From Zonotrichia leucophrys gambelii (Eukaryota > Chordata > Aves > Passeriformes > Passerellidae), in assembly GCF_028769735.1 (NCBI RefSeq), contig NC_088179.1:3097501-3161500 (forward strand): a DNA stretch of 64,000 nucleotides. Reading direction: 5' to 3'. Below the pieces are notes generated by a model that was not told where the DNA came from, searched no databases, and worked only from the letters and a program-made list of their open reading frames with translations. Below, in pieces: positions 1 through 11,244 of the stretch; within the stretch, counting starts at the first letter, position 1; every line of letters begins with the position of its first letter. The translations under genes and the position numbers were made by a program.

Positions 1-340
1 TGCATCCCATGGGGATCCACCTGCAGACCATGGAGATCCACCTGCAGCTCATGGAGGCTTGGGGGAGGCAGAGATCTACCCACAGCCTGTGGGGATCTAC
101 CCACAGCCTGTGGAGATCCACCTGCATCCCTTGGAGATCCACCTGCAGCTCATGGAAGAAGATCCACAGGGATGCAGAGATCCACCCACAGCCTGTGGGG
201 ATCCACCTGCAGCTCCTGGAGATCCACCTGCAGCCCATGGAGGACATGGGGAAGGCAGAGATCCACCTGCAGCTCATGGAAGAAGATCCACAGGGATGCA
301 GAGATCCACCTGCAGCCCGTGTAGGAACCCAGGCTGGAGC
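1..340. repeat. GC-rich minisatellite built on a gatccacctgcag core
   Basis: The core gatccacctgcagctcatgg and variants (gatccacctgcagcccatgg, gatctacccacagcctgtgg) recur about every 20-45 bases from the window edge. The array is open in several frames, a by-product of the repeat and not a sign of a gene. It probably continues left of the window. Confidence 0.85.
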
Positions 341-480
341 AGGGGAATCCTGGAGGAGGCTGTGACCCCATGGGAGGCCTGTGGAGAGATGGGCCCTGCT
401 CCCAGGCTGGAGCAGCCTGTCCTTGGAGAGCTGACCCGTGCAAGAGTGACCCACACTGCAGCAGGTTTGGGAGGACTCTG

Positions 481-735
481 AGCCTGTGGGATGGATTCAC
501 ACTGGAGAAGTTCTTGGAGAACTGTGAGCCTGTGTGATGGACTCACATTGGAGAAGTTCCTGGGGAACTGTCTCCCATGGGATGGACTCACACTGGAGAA
601 GTTGAAGTTCCTGGAGAACTGTGTCCCGTGGGAGGGACTCACACTGGAGAAGTTCCTGAAGAACTGCCTCCTGTGGGATGGACTCACACTGGAGAAGTTG
701 AAGTTCCTGGAGAACTGTGTCCCATGGGAGGGACC
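481..735. repeat. Second minisatellite, about 51/60-base units
   Basis: About five copies of a unit containing gactcacactggagaagtt, followed by ctggagaactgt and cccatgggatg. Longer units carry an extra gaagttgaagttcc step, so 51- and 60-base units alternate. The resulting ORFs on both strands are repeat artefacts. Confidence 0.85.
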
Positions 736-2207
736 CCACGTGCAGCAGGTGAGGGACTCCCCTCCCTGAGCAGCAGGAGAAGCCAGGGCTGAGGAGCTGA
801 CCATAACCCCCATCCCTGTCTCCTGGCACCACTGGGGCAGGAGGTAGAGCTGGGAAGGAAGGAGGAGTGGGGGGAAGGTGTTTTCAAGATCTTATTTTGC
901 TTCTCATTATCCTGCTCTGTTTTGTTAGAGATAAAGTCAATTAATATCTCTAATTAGAGCCCATTTCGCCCGTGATGGTATCTGGTGAGGGATCTCTCTC
1001 CCAGTCCTTATCTCAGCCCATAAAACCTTTGTTGTTTTTTGTCCCCCCTGTGCAGCTGCAGAGAGGAGTCAGAGAGAGAGGCTCTGGTGGGTTCCAAGAA
1101 TCCATCCAGGGTCATCCCACTACACTGGATCAGAAGGTTGCTGATAAATTCCCTTCCTGGGGCTGTATTTGAGCAATATTCTCTGTGAGGAAAAGAATAA
1201 AGAATCCATGCAAATGGTAATCCTTCAAAACACCTGAGACAGCACTGTGTGCCAGAGGGCTGAAAGAATGTGAATGAACATTCTTTGATTTACCAGCAAG
1301 GTCTGTTCTCCAGCACAAGTATTTAATCTGCTGACAAGGAGATAAGGGACTTGGAACAGCTTAGAGACCAGCCTAACATCACAAATATGATGCAAACAAG
1401 GATAACTTTGGGAGGAATTATAATGCAACAGAATATCTCCTCTGTCTCCAGCACTGTGCAGTTGTAAAGGAGGCTGCAAATTCTTGTGTATCAGTCTGTG
1501 CAAAAAGAACATGTTGCTTTGGAGGTAAAAAAGCTTGCATATTTCCTCACTTCCTGTTAGAAGTTTTCATTTTTGAGCTAGGCAAAAAATTAGAAATTTT
1601 CATTTTCAAGCTAGGCAAAAAAATAGGGTCAGATCCAGTTTCCTCCCAATCAAAGTCTACTTGTGCTCAGTTGCCTGCTTCCTTTACTTCTGAACCATAA
1701 CCATTAGCCAGAACTAGTGAGCATAATAAGAAACCAGCTGAAGAATGTTTGCTTTCCCTCTTCAGACTCATCATTGATGATAGTTCCTTGTGATATATGA
1801 AAGGTTTTCTTTGGATTTATGATTTGGTGTGAATTTACAAACAGGGTTACTCCTGGCAAGAAACAACCAGGAGAAATGTCACTGATTATAACATGCATAT
1901 TTTGTTTCCTAGTGATTACATTCTGATAATAATTTGAAAGCTTAATGAGCTGTGGTACTTTTTTATCCTTGTAACTAGCAGAGACTGAGAACTATGAATT
2001 GAATGCATTTCTACTGAAAAGTCCAGGTCAGGGCTGAATAAGACAAAATAAGGAGTTTACTAACTCCAAGTGCAGTTTCTTCTGGGCAATCTAACATGAA
2101 AGCATTGCCCAGGCAACGGACACAGGAAGTTTGATACCAAGTCAACTTTTATCAGGAGAAGCAAAGTACAATTCATAAAAATATCCTGACATATGCACTT
2201 GTATGCC
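736..2207. other. Intergenic DNA downstream of RBP2
   Basis: No exon or RNA gene is recognised. A short imperfect tandem duplication of about 34 bases (gagctaggcaaaaa units) lies at 1561-1626. Confidence 0.6.
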
Positions 2208-2734
2208 TGTCGTGATTTAACTCCAGCTGGCAACTAAGCACCACAGAGACAATCCATGAGAAAACTCCAGGGCTGAGCTAACAATAGTTTAATGGGTGAA
2301 GAAAAAGCTGCCTGCACAAGCAAAGCAAAGAACAAGGAGTTCATTCTCCAGTTCCCAAGTGGGTGTTCAGCCATGTCCAGGACAGTGGGGTCCATCTCGT
2401 GTAACAGCTCCTTGGGAAGCTCAAGGAATTATTGGGGAATGCCATCCCAAACACAAAGTTTTCCCCTTCCTTCTTGCAGATTTGTATGCTCAGCATGATG
2501 TTCTGTGGTGTGGAATTTCCCTCTGGCCACTTTGGGTCAGCTGTCCTGGTTCTGCTCCCTCCTTCCTCACAGGCAGAACAGGGAACCTGGAGTCCTTGGC
2601 TTAGAGGAAGAACTAAGTTAGCAACAAATAAACCATCAGTGTGATATCAATATTATTTTCGTACTAAATCCAACACACAGCTCTGTACTAGCTACTAAAA
2701 TGAAATTTATCTCAATCCCAGTGGAACCAGGCTA
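2208..2734 (+). mobile_element. Solo LTR, ERVL type
   Basis: It starts TGTCGTGATTTAACTCCAGC, followed by TGGCAACTAAGCACCAC, the start of a very common avian ERVL LTR family, and ends near CCCAGTGGAACCAGGCTA. The flanks ATGCC (2203-2207) and ATGGC (2735-2739) form a 5-bp target-site duplication with one mismatch, the length expected for ERVL. No internal viral genes are adjacent. Confidence 0.8.
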
Positions 2735-3934
2735 ATGGCCGTGGCCATAGAAGTATTGGCGGTACATTAATCAGATTTTTGCAGATGTAACCTAGTTCAG
2801 CTGGGAGGCTCCCTCCTTTCCTACCCTGAGCTATTGACAGTGAGTGGGCTGAGGAGCAGGTGGAGATGAGGAGAAAGCATATGCTCCTCCATTTCTGCCA
2901 AAGCTTTTTCACATATTTTCTGTGCTTCCACAGAGCCACTGATCTGTGCAGTGGATGGATTTTCACTCCTCCCATACTAAACAGAGGATGGGAGCCTATG
3001 GACATGAGGGAACTTAACAGTGCTAAAGCTGATGTGGAAGTTTTTATATCTGAAAGGCAAGGTTGTAGGAAAGACAGTGTATGTTATTAGAATAATTCAT
3101 GTCATTGGAAAAAGCAGGTGAGCTTTTGGGCATACAAGCTCTTCTGGGGAAGGTGTGCACACATTCTGTTGAATAATAAAAGTTTCTATCTACTGAAGTA
3201 GTGTTCATCATCCATGGTTAACTTAAACTTGCCTTTAGCAAAGAACATGAATTCTTTTGAAAAACCCTGAATAAAACTGAGAAGAATTGCATGGAAAAGA
3301 TTTTCCTTTTTACAGTCTCTGCAAGGTGGTACAAGGTGAAGATTGCAGCATGCTGGGCACTCTTTCTGCACAGGACACATGCACACTGTGTGTACTCTGC
3401 AGTTTTCCTCTCACAGTCCTAAGTGTGCCTTAGTTTTCACACCATGGAGCAACTCTTCCATGCAGGGTTTGCTTCAAACAGCAGATTTCCCCACGGGGAT
3501 GGTTATTAGGCTGCCAGCTCTAACTGGAAGTTACAGCATTGTCATTGATCCATGTTTGGATGGCACTGAGGAGCTGCAGCACTTCACAAAGGCCATGGGA
3601 TATTGATCAGGGGATAATCAGCAGCAGCTTTAGACCTGGGCCAAATCCAGGGGAACAGTCCTGATGTGAAAGGAGACATGTACTGTGCTCAGTGAGGCAT
3701 TCTGTTGCCTGCAACTGTGGACTTAGTGATCCGGGACTAAATTAAATAGAAACAGTCCAGTGAGTATCCAGTGTTAATCAGTCACCCAGAGACATTATGG
3801 TAATACAGCGCTATGGAGACACAGACTGTGACTGAAATAATTGTGGCTGTTCATTTTCAGCCTTGTTGCTAATGGACATTCCTCTGGAAGTCATTAAAAA
3901 GATGTAGGGAAACATAATTTGAAAGAAAATTACT
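2735..3934. other. Intergenic DNA before the RBP2 3' end
   Basis: Nothing recognised. Short ORFs on both strands lack similarity to known proteins or splice structure. The RBP2 3' UTR begins at its left limit near 3,915. Confidence 0.55.
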
Positions 3935-3940
3935 TTTATT
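3935..3940 (-). terminator. RBP2: RBP2 poly(A) signal
   Basis: AATAAA on the minus strand, 200 nt after the RBP2 stop codon. It is the first canonical signal downstream of the stop. Confidence 0.65.
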
Positions 3941-4139
3941 TAACTCTAGACTGAAAGGTAAAGGAATTTATGAGGTATGTAACTCTTTGGTGTTATTTCT
4001 ATAAAATGTGTTTGTTTCCATAAACAGGCACATAATATCTTCACACAGAAGCATCAAAGGAATGAAAATCTGGCTCCATTCTTCTCTTTAGACAAAACAC
4101 AACATTGTGATGAAAATCTGGGAGGTTTTCTGCTCCATT

Positions 4140-4193
4140 TTAGTTCTTCTTCTTAAATGTCTGATGGCACACCTGGTCTTCACACGTCAGTTC
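4140..4193 (-). CDS. RBP2: RBP2 coding exon 4 and stop
   Basis: The acceptor is CTGTAG|GAA. The exon encodes [17 protein letters not shown] followed by TAA. Human RBP2 ends FKKK; here there is one extra Asn. AATAAA follows about 200 nt downstream at 3940-3935. Confidence 0.95.
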   Translation of the reverse strand, partial: ELTCEDQVCHQTFKKKN

Positions 4194-7100
4194 CTACAGT
4201 ATTAAAACAGTAAGTATATAGTGGTAGAAGTTTTATTTTGCATATATATCAGATCCCACCAGAAATTGCTACAACTGAACCACTGCATTAAAAACTTGTG
4301 AAACAGAGAACAGTAAGTGCATTATATGTAACCAAACAGCAGGTATGCATTTCATGTTGCAGTAATTAGTTTTTGATACATGAACTGAACTCTAAGAAGA
4401 ATAAACATGAAGGATGCATTAAAATTTGGCTTTAATTCAAGGCTTTTTCGTGTTCTGTTATTAAAACAATATACTGTAATAGTTTATAATTCATGTTACC
4501 TCAAAATTCATGAGATGCACTGAAACAAGGAAATAAATAAAAAACCAGGAGTGCAGCATTCCTGAGCCAAACAGGGCTTGCAAGGGACTGGAAAAGGTGG
4601 CCAGAAATGGGCCAAGCCTGCAGGACAATTTCTGGGGGCTGCTGTAAGGATCTGCTTGGTTTTGTTTCCACCAGCCTCAGCCTAAACCTTGGTGCCAGCA
4701 TGCAGAACTTTCCAGGTCAGCTTTTGAATGTGTGTTCAGACAGAGCTGCAGGAGTGCACTGAACAGGAGATTTTGGTTGGGTGGCACTTTGTGGTTTTGA
4801 ATTCCTGTCTCGGCCCTTTCTGGCACAGAGATGTGACTGCCCATACCACACATGTGTAAAGCAAAGCTGGGAAGGGGCAGATTGCTGCAGCAAAGCCTGG
4901 GACAGAACAATGGGCTCCTCTCAAGAATCTCTCTCCATCCACCTGTTGTGCCACCCAGTATTGTCATGCCCATTTCTTGATTGGAAACTCTGTGATCATT
5001 ATCATTATGAGAAATGTTCAATAAAGTGAGTAGATGTGGCACTTTGTGATATGGGTTAATGGGCATGGTGGTGTTCAGTCAAAGCTGGGACTTTGTGATC
5101 TTGGAGGTCTTTTCCAACCTTAATGATGCTGTGATTCTACAATACTGTAATTTTGAAATCTTTCTGCTCATCACTGATTGCTGATTTCCTGCACAGGTTT
5201 TTCTGGCTTCTCTTGGACTCACCACATCTATCTTTGGGCTACAGCTTGCTACTTTAGGTGTTAGGAATTTATCATTGAAATAAGAAAAAATAATTGCAGT
5301 ATAGGTTGTTTGTGGGATCCTCTTGACTATTCAGGGGTTTCTGATCTGTATTACAGTGCAGTGTGCTAAAATTTCATATTGCTTTACTCAGAAAAAAAGA
5401 ATAACATTTATCTTGCAATCTGATTGGTTTTTTTTTCTTCTTTACCAGTGATTATATAAGAATTTGTTAGAGGTGCAATGTAACAGGAAGGGTTGAGGGC
5501 TGGAGGGAAGTGGACTGGAGCAAAAAAACCACTGCAGGGTTATGACTTAATTGGGAGCAAGTGGACAGAAATTGAGCATTCCTGAGCTGAAACAGAGGAG
5601 AAATTTCCTTAGAGTTCAGAGATCAGAGCTGTCTAAAGACCTTTCTAACTAGAGAAAAACAACAAATCCTTTGAAATGGAAAACCTGAGCAGCCTCAGTG
5701 ATGTGCTGTAGGTGTGTGGAGCAGCCCTTACCAGGTGCAGGATGTCTCCTTCAATCCAGTGCTTCCAGCCCCTGTTGTTCTTTTCACCTTTCTGCACACA
5801 GACCAGTTTGTCACCATCCCAGGTCACCAGGGACTGCATGAATCAGATCATTAACTCAGTTACATTAACCAGAAGCTTATGAACATATAAAAATAAGTTC
5901 AAACAATGCGAATACACAATTACAGTTGCTTCCTATCATTCTCCAATTTCCTCATTAAAAAAAAGCCCAGAGCATTTAAACAAAACCCAAATGCATTCAG
6001 GATGACAGCAGTGTGACAGAGGGAAGCTTTTGCAATGCTTTTTTGTCATTTGCATGAATTTCTTCACATACATGAGTAACAAATGTTCACACTAACTGGT
6101 GAATTGTTGAGTGTGTTTACAGCTACTGATGCAATATATGCAAAATGCATTTTTTTCTTGCTGTTTAAAGCCATTAATGAAAAATGTTGTAGGGTTTCAG
6201 AGTGAAGACTTGAAGGCTTGTACTGCAAAGTGCAGTGCTAACACATTTTCTAGCTCTGCATAAAGTAACAAGAGGAATAGTATGTTACTCTCATCTCATC
6301 CACTAAATTTGTTTGTATATTTTAATGTACTTTCTGAAATGTCTGATGGCACGCCTGGACTTCACATGTCAGTTCCCACAGCATTAAAACAATTAGTAAG
6401 AAATTTAAAGAGATGTGATCATAAGCCGGACAATGGGCTGTAGCTGACCCTGTTGGACCTGGTTGTAGCAGACAGGTTGGACCTGGTGCCTTCAGGAGCA
6501 GGAGAACCCTCAGCAAGGAAAAGTTCTCTTTACAGGCTGAATTATCTGTCTGCAGATGTGCCAGGGTCCATTTAAAGCAACTTTGTTGGAATTGCTCTGC
6601 GTTTGAGCCACTGTCCTTTAGGGGTGTATTTAACCATGTATCAGACAACTCCTTATTAGACACCAGTTACAGTCCATGAAAGCTCAGTTATTATAAAGCT
6701 CCAAGCATATTGGGAGCTTAATTTATTTTCTAGTCCAGCACTGGATGATTTATTTCTCTTATGAGGGAGCTTTCCATTAATAATGAGACAAAACTCATTC
6801 CATTTCAGTTAATTTCTTTCTTATTTACGGAATTTTCAAGCTACATGCTCTTTAAATTATCCATGCCCTCTTTACATTTAAATGTTGCCTACCAATTTTA
6901 TTACCTTCATCTAACTTTAATGTGTTTGAGGCATTGTTTTGTTAATGAAATGACCAGAAAATACTTTTAGAGCAATTCAGAAAGTAATGGCATGACATGT
7001 GTGCTTTTTCCTTCTCTGCTCTAGAAACAAATAACATGATTCCTTTAGAAATTAGTATTGTAATTAAATCAAGTGGGGTTATAAATGCACAATTCCTTCC

Positions 7101-10100
7101 TTCCTCCTTCCCTTTCCTTTTTCCTTTTCCTTTTTCCTTTTCCTTTTTCCTTTTCCTTTTCCTTTTCCTTTTCCTTTTCCTTTTCCTTTTCCTTTTCCTT
7201 TTCCTTTTCCTTTTCCTTTTCCTTTTCCTTTTCCTTTTCCTTTTCCTTTTCCTTTTCCTTTTCCTTTCCTTCCCTTTCCCTTTTCCTCTTTGCAGAGCAA
7301 GGTTTTGTAGTGGTGATGAGCACTAGAGGAGCACTAATTAATGGATTTAAGGAGTGATGAAGCTAATGAGTCCTTAGATCCTTAGCAATGCCTTCAACTG
7401 CTCTGAAGAGATGTGGGAGCAGTGTTTTTAAGCATAGACTTTGTCACAGGAATTAGTTCCACTCAGTGCCCCCTGGAGAAGGAGACAGAAAATTTAGATA
7501 TAGAGATGTTCAGGATAGTGAAAAAAATGGGTCTTACTCTTTGATGGCTTGCAGTGCTGTGAATGAGAAATAATTTGGAAGAAATCATGGGAGTTACACT
7601 GGACAAAGTTAGTTTGAGAGTTAAAAGTGATCTGTGGTGAGCAAGCCATGTCTCCTGCTAAATTTGTGTTCCTCCAGTGAGGGATGGTGTGAGTTCAAAC
7701 ACAAATATGTCCTTTATGCTGCCACTTTTCCTGTGGCAATTGCTAAAACAAACTGCCCCGCTGAGACTGATCAGTGCAAACCCATCCCAAAATGAAAAGT
7801 GCTATTGATGCAGTCCTAAATTCAACCCCCAGTTTCCTTAAAGAGGATGCATAGGTAAAAATACAATTTTGCCACTTTTTAGATACATAAGGTGTATCAA
7901 AAAAGCTGGAAAAATCCCCCACTAGAAAAACCTAATTAATGATTGTCCTCACATATCTCAGTAGCCATCCCGATTTGCATTTCTAATAAATGCTTGTAGC
8001 AGGAAAGAAAACTGGCTCAGGATGCAAATTACTTCTGCTTTATAAAAACCCTCTGATGTCAGTAAAATATTGGGGTTTGACTTAATATATTCATAATAAT
8101 AATACAATAATAATTCATGTAATATATATTATAAGCTGATTTTGGCAGCTACAGGCTCCTGGAGCTGACTGTGGCATAACCAGACAGCAGGTTTTTACCT
8201 TCACCACTCTGTTATCCAGTCCTTTGGTGTGCTCCTCAAACTCCACCCCTACAGTGTAATCCAGATCATAGTTTCTGAAAGTGCTGAGTGTTTTGGTTTT
8301 GAAATTGTCTCCATTTTGAACAATCTCCTTGGTTTGTTTCAAGTGTTTCGCAATCTTACGAGTTGCAAAATCAATACCTGTCAAAAACCAGAAAAGAGAG
8401 TGAAAATTCTAGTGTTGGTAATGAAAATAAAGCCCCACAGCATTTATATTTACACATTAAAAAATATAATGTGTAAATATATACACATATTTTATATTGT
8501 ATATATACAATATATAATATTGTATATAGACAGTATTATACTGTTCCACAATTGGTGCTCTTACTGCAACATTTTTCAGAGAAAAACATTATTTCAAATA
8601 AAAATCATCTTATCCTTACAAGTACACTTTCAACTTGAGGCTGTTCCACTGATAATAAATTTATTTATTAATGGGATATCTGTGGGAATATTGTGAGCAT
8701 ATAACATACAAGCAGGAGTGAATAGATGCTGTTGTGTTTAATCACCTGAATTTTTTTGAGAATGTGAAAGAAGAGGGGCTATTAACCCTGGCAGTGCCTT
8801 TTTTGCCTCACTAAAGAAGGACCTCACAATAATATCCCTTGTCTGAGATTTAGCATGTTAGACTGGGTATGTAATCAAGGGAGAATAAGCATGTAATCAA
8901 GAGGACCTGAGCATGTTACTTTTATGATGAAACTGTAGTCTGGGAGTATACAAGAGGTTAATTAATTAGTGCAAAAGAATGAAACGAAAAAAGAAGCAAT
9001 CAAATAAAATATGAAATCCATTATTGTTCAATAGCAGACAGACAAACAAATGGCAAGTTCAAAAGGAGACAAACCCAAAGTCAAAAGTCAAAAAAGTAGC
9101 ATTTGTGCAGGGCATTTGACGGTTTCTGTTTCATATTCTGCCAACATTTCCTGCAGTACTGATCTCCTTGGCACCCTTATTTTGCTCCCAATGAGGACTA
9201 ACATGATTCTTGGCACTGGGAGCCCTGCTGGCACCATGGGGACAACATCCCTGGCACCATCCCAGTGCCAGCAGCATCTGCAATAATAATTTCTGACGTG
9301 GGGATCTGATTGTGCTGCTGTGTGCACATGGAATCACCTCCCATGCTCCTGCAGCTCTGAAAGATTTGGGTTTGCTTTGCTGGCCATCCTCTGGTGGCTG
9401 TAAATCACTGCCAGCCCAGCAATGCCACTCCCTAATGGAGCCCTTTTCTTCTGCTGGATTCATTATCCTACTTTGGAGGTGCTAATTGAGTTGAGCAAGA
9501 AGATAGGCTTGAAAAAAAATGTGAGTTTTAAGCATGGGGAATAATGGTCTTGTTCAGTATTTATATGCAAGACTTCTTGGGTATATTTTATCTGCTGTGG
9601 TGGATTAAAGGTATCTCCAGGGCTGATTTATAGCCAGGCAACATAAAATTTAGTTCTCTCTGAGGGCAAAAATGTCTAGACCTCTAAAGAAATGCTATTT
9701 CTGACTAATATATTGGCCTTGTAGCTCCTGGAGAAAAATCAGGGAGGTTTTATTAAAGCATGGTTTTCATAACTGCATTTTGAACAATATAAGCAATAAA
9801 AATGATATGTAGTTCCATTATAGTATATTTAAATACTTTGTAACATGTTTATGATAAAATCAAACTTTCTGACTTAGAGGGCAAACCTAATCTTTAATTA
9901 AAGTATAGAAAAGTGTATGCATTAATTAAACGGACAGATGAATTAAAAATACCCCTCAAGACCCGTGTGCTTTGAATCTGAGCATATTAATACTTAAAAT
10001 ATCAGCAAAATGTAAAATGGGGAGAAAAAGAGCAGAAGAATATCTTTTCACCCTTTCCCTGCCATTTCTTCCTGAGACTCACCAACAGCATTTGCATCTT

Positions 10101-11062
10101 TGCGCTGGTTTTGGTGTTGGGCTATTTTTGCTTATTCATTTGGCAGTTTGAAATTACTATGGCTGATTGTGTAGATATAACTTATAGTTTATATATGCAC
10201 ATATTCACAAAAATCACTTCAATTAATGTGTATCTTTCTCCTGAAATTCAAGACACTGTCCTGATCATTCTCATTTTCAGGCACTCTCTCTTTTTGTTCC
10301 TCACAAGTGTATATACATAATATTTACAGATGTCCCTGAAGTTATTGAATTTTTTTCCACAAATGCAAAAGCTAAAAACCATGAATAGTGAGACTTGACT
10401 TTCTCTCTTAAGAGAGTTAAAGCTTTGGCAAAATTGCAACTTCTTTCAATTGTTGATGAATAACGATTAGAGTTTATTTGTATGTATTTATGTATTTCTT
10501 CTATTTCAATCTGAGCAGATCAATCAATTAGCAATAAGGTTCTTTGGTAAAAATAGTAGAAAATCACTTAAAGCATCAAATTGTTCACCTCTGTACCATA
10601 ATTAGTTCAAAGCACTAATTAAATAATGGCATTATTGTTAATTTACTGCTATAGAATATCTTATTCCTCTTTAACCAACTTGTTGCAAGTTACAGTAAGA
10701 ATATACCAGGAGTAAAAAAGAGCTTTTAGATCTGAAAACCTGCTGGTTTGGGCCTTTCCCTCCCAGATGTATCTGTTTTTTCATTTATCTAAATAAAAAA
10801 TAACATCTTTGGCTACCAGACTTCAATTGCTTATATATTTAGATCCTTGCAATTCCGAAAACAATTACTTGATCTGGCAGCAACCCTTATGCCACAACGT
10901 ATATTACAGAAAAAGTTCATTAATTTTAGAAGGATTTGACTCAGAATTGAACCACTTTCTCCTGATCTCATTAATATTTTGTCATTTACCTAAAGCAACC
11001 ATGTATCCTTCGAAGTTTTCATTGCTCTGCATCTCCCAGGTGCCATTGTAGTCGGCAGGCAT
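4140..11062 (-). CDS. RBP2: RBP2, cellular retinol-binding protein II (4 exons)
   Basis: The joined exons 11062-10990, 8377-8199, 5833-5732 and 4193-4140 (73+179+102+54 nt) encode 135 residues. The product is a cytosolic beta-barrel carrier of retinol and retinal of the intracellular lipid-binding protein family; in mammals it acts in enterocytes with LRAT and retinal reductases. The translation follows mammalian RBP2 throughout: [11 protein letters not shown] at the start, [18 protein letters not shown] in exon 2, [16 protein letters not shown] in exon 3 and [17 protein letters not shown] at the end. Phases and exon lengths are those of the family. The start has a near-perfect Kozak context (GCCACCATGC). 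Lys41 (Lys40 without Met) is kept, but residue 109 (108 without Met) is His instead of the usual Gln. The gene lies downstream of RBP1 on the same strand, as in mammals. The acceptor of exon 3 has a weak pyrimidine tract. Confidence 0.96.
5031..5140 (+). mobile_element. CR1 3'-end fragment in RBP2 intron 3
   Basis: It contains GATGTGGCACTTTGTGATAT, then CTTGGAGGTCTTTTCCAACC and the tail GATGCTGTGATTCTA, the typical 3' end of avian CR1 LINEs. It is 5'-truncated to about 110 bases. Confidence 0.85.
5732..5833 (-). CDS. RBP2: RBP2 coding exon 3
   Basis: The exon is 102 nt, in phase 0 at both ends, with acceptor GCAG|TCC and donor CTG|GTAAGG. It encodes 34 residues including VCVQKGEK and GWKHWIEGD. 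The codon at 5759-5761 is CAC (His), where CRBP I and human RBP2 have Gln. Confidence 0.96.
6322..6375 (-). pseudogene. Broken duplicate of RBP2 exon 4 inside RBP2 intron 2
   Basis: The 54 bases align end to end with the real exon 4 (4140-4193) and still read [17 protein letters not shown] followed by a stop. The homology continues for about 25 bases into the intron side, with a shared run around attaaaac. The splice acceptor is lost: the functional copy has CTGTAG|GAA, this copy CTGTGG|GAA. It therefore looks like a non-spliced relic of an internal duplication, placed between exons 2 and 3 where it could not give a full-length protein in any case. The ending KVH resembles other CRBPs, so a remnant of a second CRBP-like gene copy is an alternative. 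Confidence 0.85.
7093..7288. repeat. (TTTTCC)n microsatellite in RBP2 intron 2
   Basis: About 190 bases of almost pure CCTTTT hexamers. The opposite strand is poly(GGAAAA), a long homopurine tract; the Lys/Glu and Phe/Leu ORFs over it are artefacts. Confidence 0.95.
8199..8377 (-). CDS. RBP2: RBP2 coding exon 2
   Basis: The acceptor is GACAG|GTATT and the donor AAG|GTAAAA. The exon is 179 nt and encodes the helix-turn-helix lid and strands including [16 protein letters not shown]; Lys41 (mature Lys40) is present. Confidence 0.96.
8378..10989. other. RBP2: RBP2 intron 1
   Basis: 2.6 kb, AT-rich. A TA-rich stretch lies at 8,455-8,545. No further exons or repeats recognised. Confidence 0.6.
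10990..11062 (-). CDS. RBP2: RBP2 coding exon 1
   Basis: This exon encodes residues 1-24 plus the first base of codon 25. The donor is G|GTAAAT. The ATG at 11062 has the context GCCACCATGC, and a TATA box lies about 70 bases upstream. Confidence 0.95.
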
Positions 11063-11130
11063 GGTGGCGGAGCACAGGGGCAGCTTCAGCTCAGGAGCAC
11101 AGCCTGGGCTCAGCCTCTGCTCAGGGAATC

Positions 11131-11137
11131 TTTTATA
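11131..11137 (-). promoter_or_regulatory. RBP2: RBP2 TATA box
   Basis: TATAAAA is present on the minus strand about 70 bases upstream of the RBP2 ATG, which predicts a 5' UTR of roughly 40 nt. The placement supports a TATA-driven, tissue-restricted promoter. Confidence 0.75.
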
Positions 11138-11235
11138 AACCTCCCCAGAGCTTTTTTTCCACTCAGGTTTATGGTTTTGCAGATAATGCAGTTGAAGGGG
11201 CAGAGTGATAACCCTGGAAACTTTGCTTTCACTGG

Positions 11236-11244
11236 CAAAGTCCA
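11236..11244 (+). promoter_or_regulatory. HNF4-like site upstream of RBP2
   Basis: CAAAGTCCA matches the HNF4-specific core motif exactly and lies about 180 bases upstream of the RBP2 start. HNF4 is a known regulator of intestinal genes, including mammalian RBP2. A single nine-base match is weak evidence; the position is what makes it plausible. Confidence 0.4.

Noticed and set aside
9..832. Several ORFs of 70-180 codons on both strands
   Set aside because: Minisatellite units lacking stops give overlapping frames; no splice sites or family similarity.
4677..5066. 129-codon minus-strand ORF in RBP2 intron 3
   Set aside because: It overlaps the CR1 fragment and has no motif.
7069..7357. Low-complexity Phe/Leu and Lys/Glu ORFs on both strands
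   Set aside because: They are translations of the (TTTTCC)n microsatellite.
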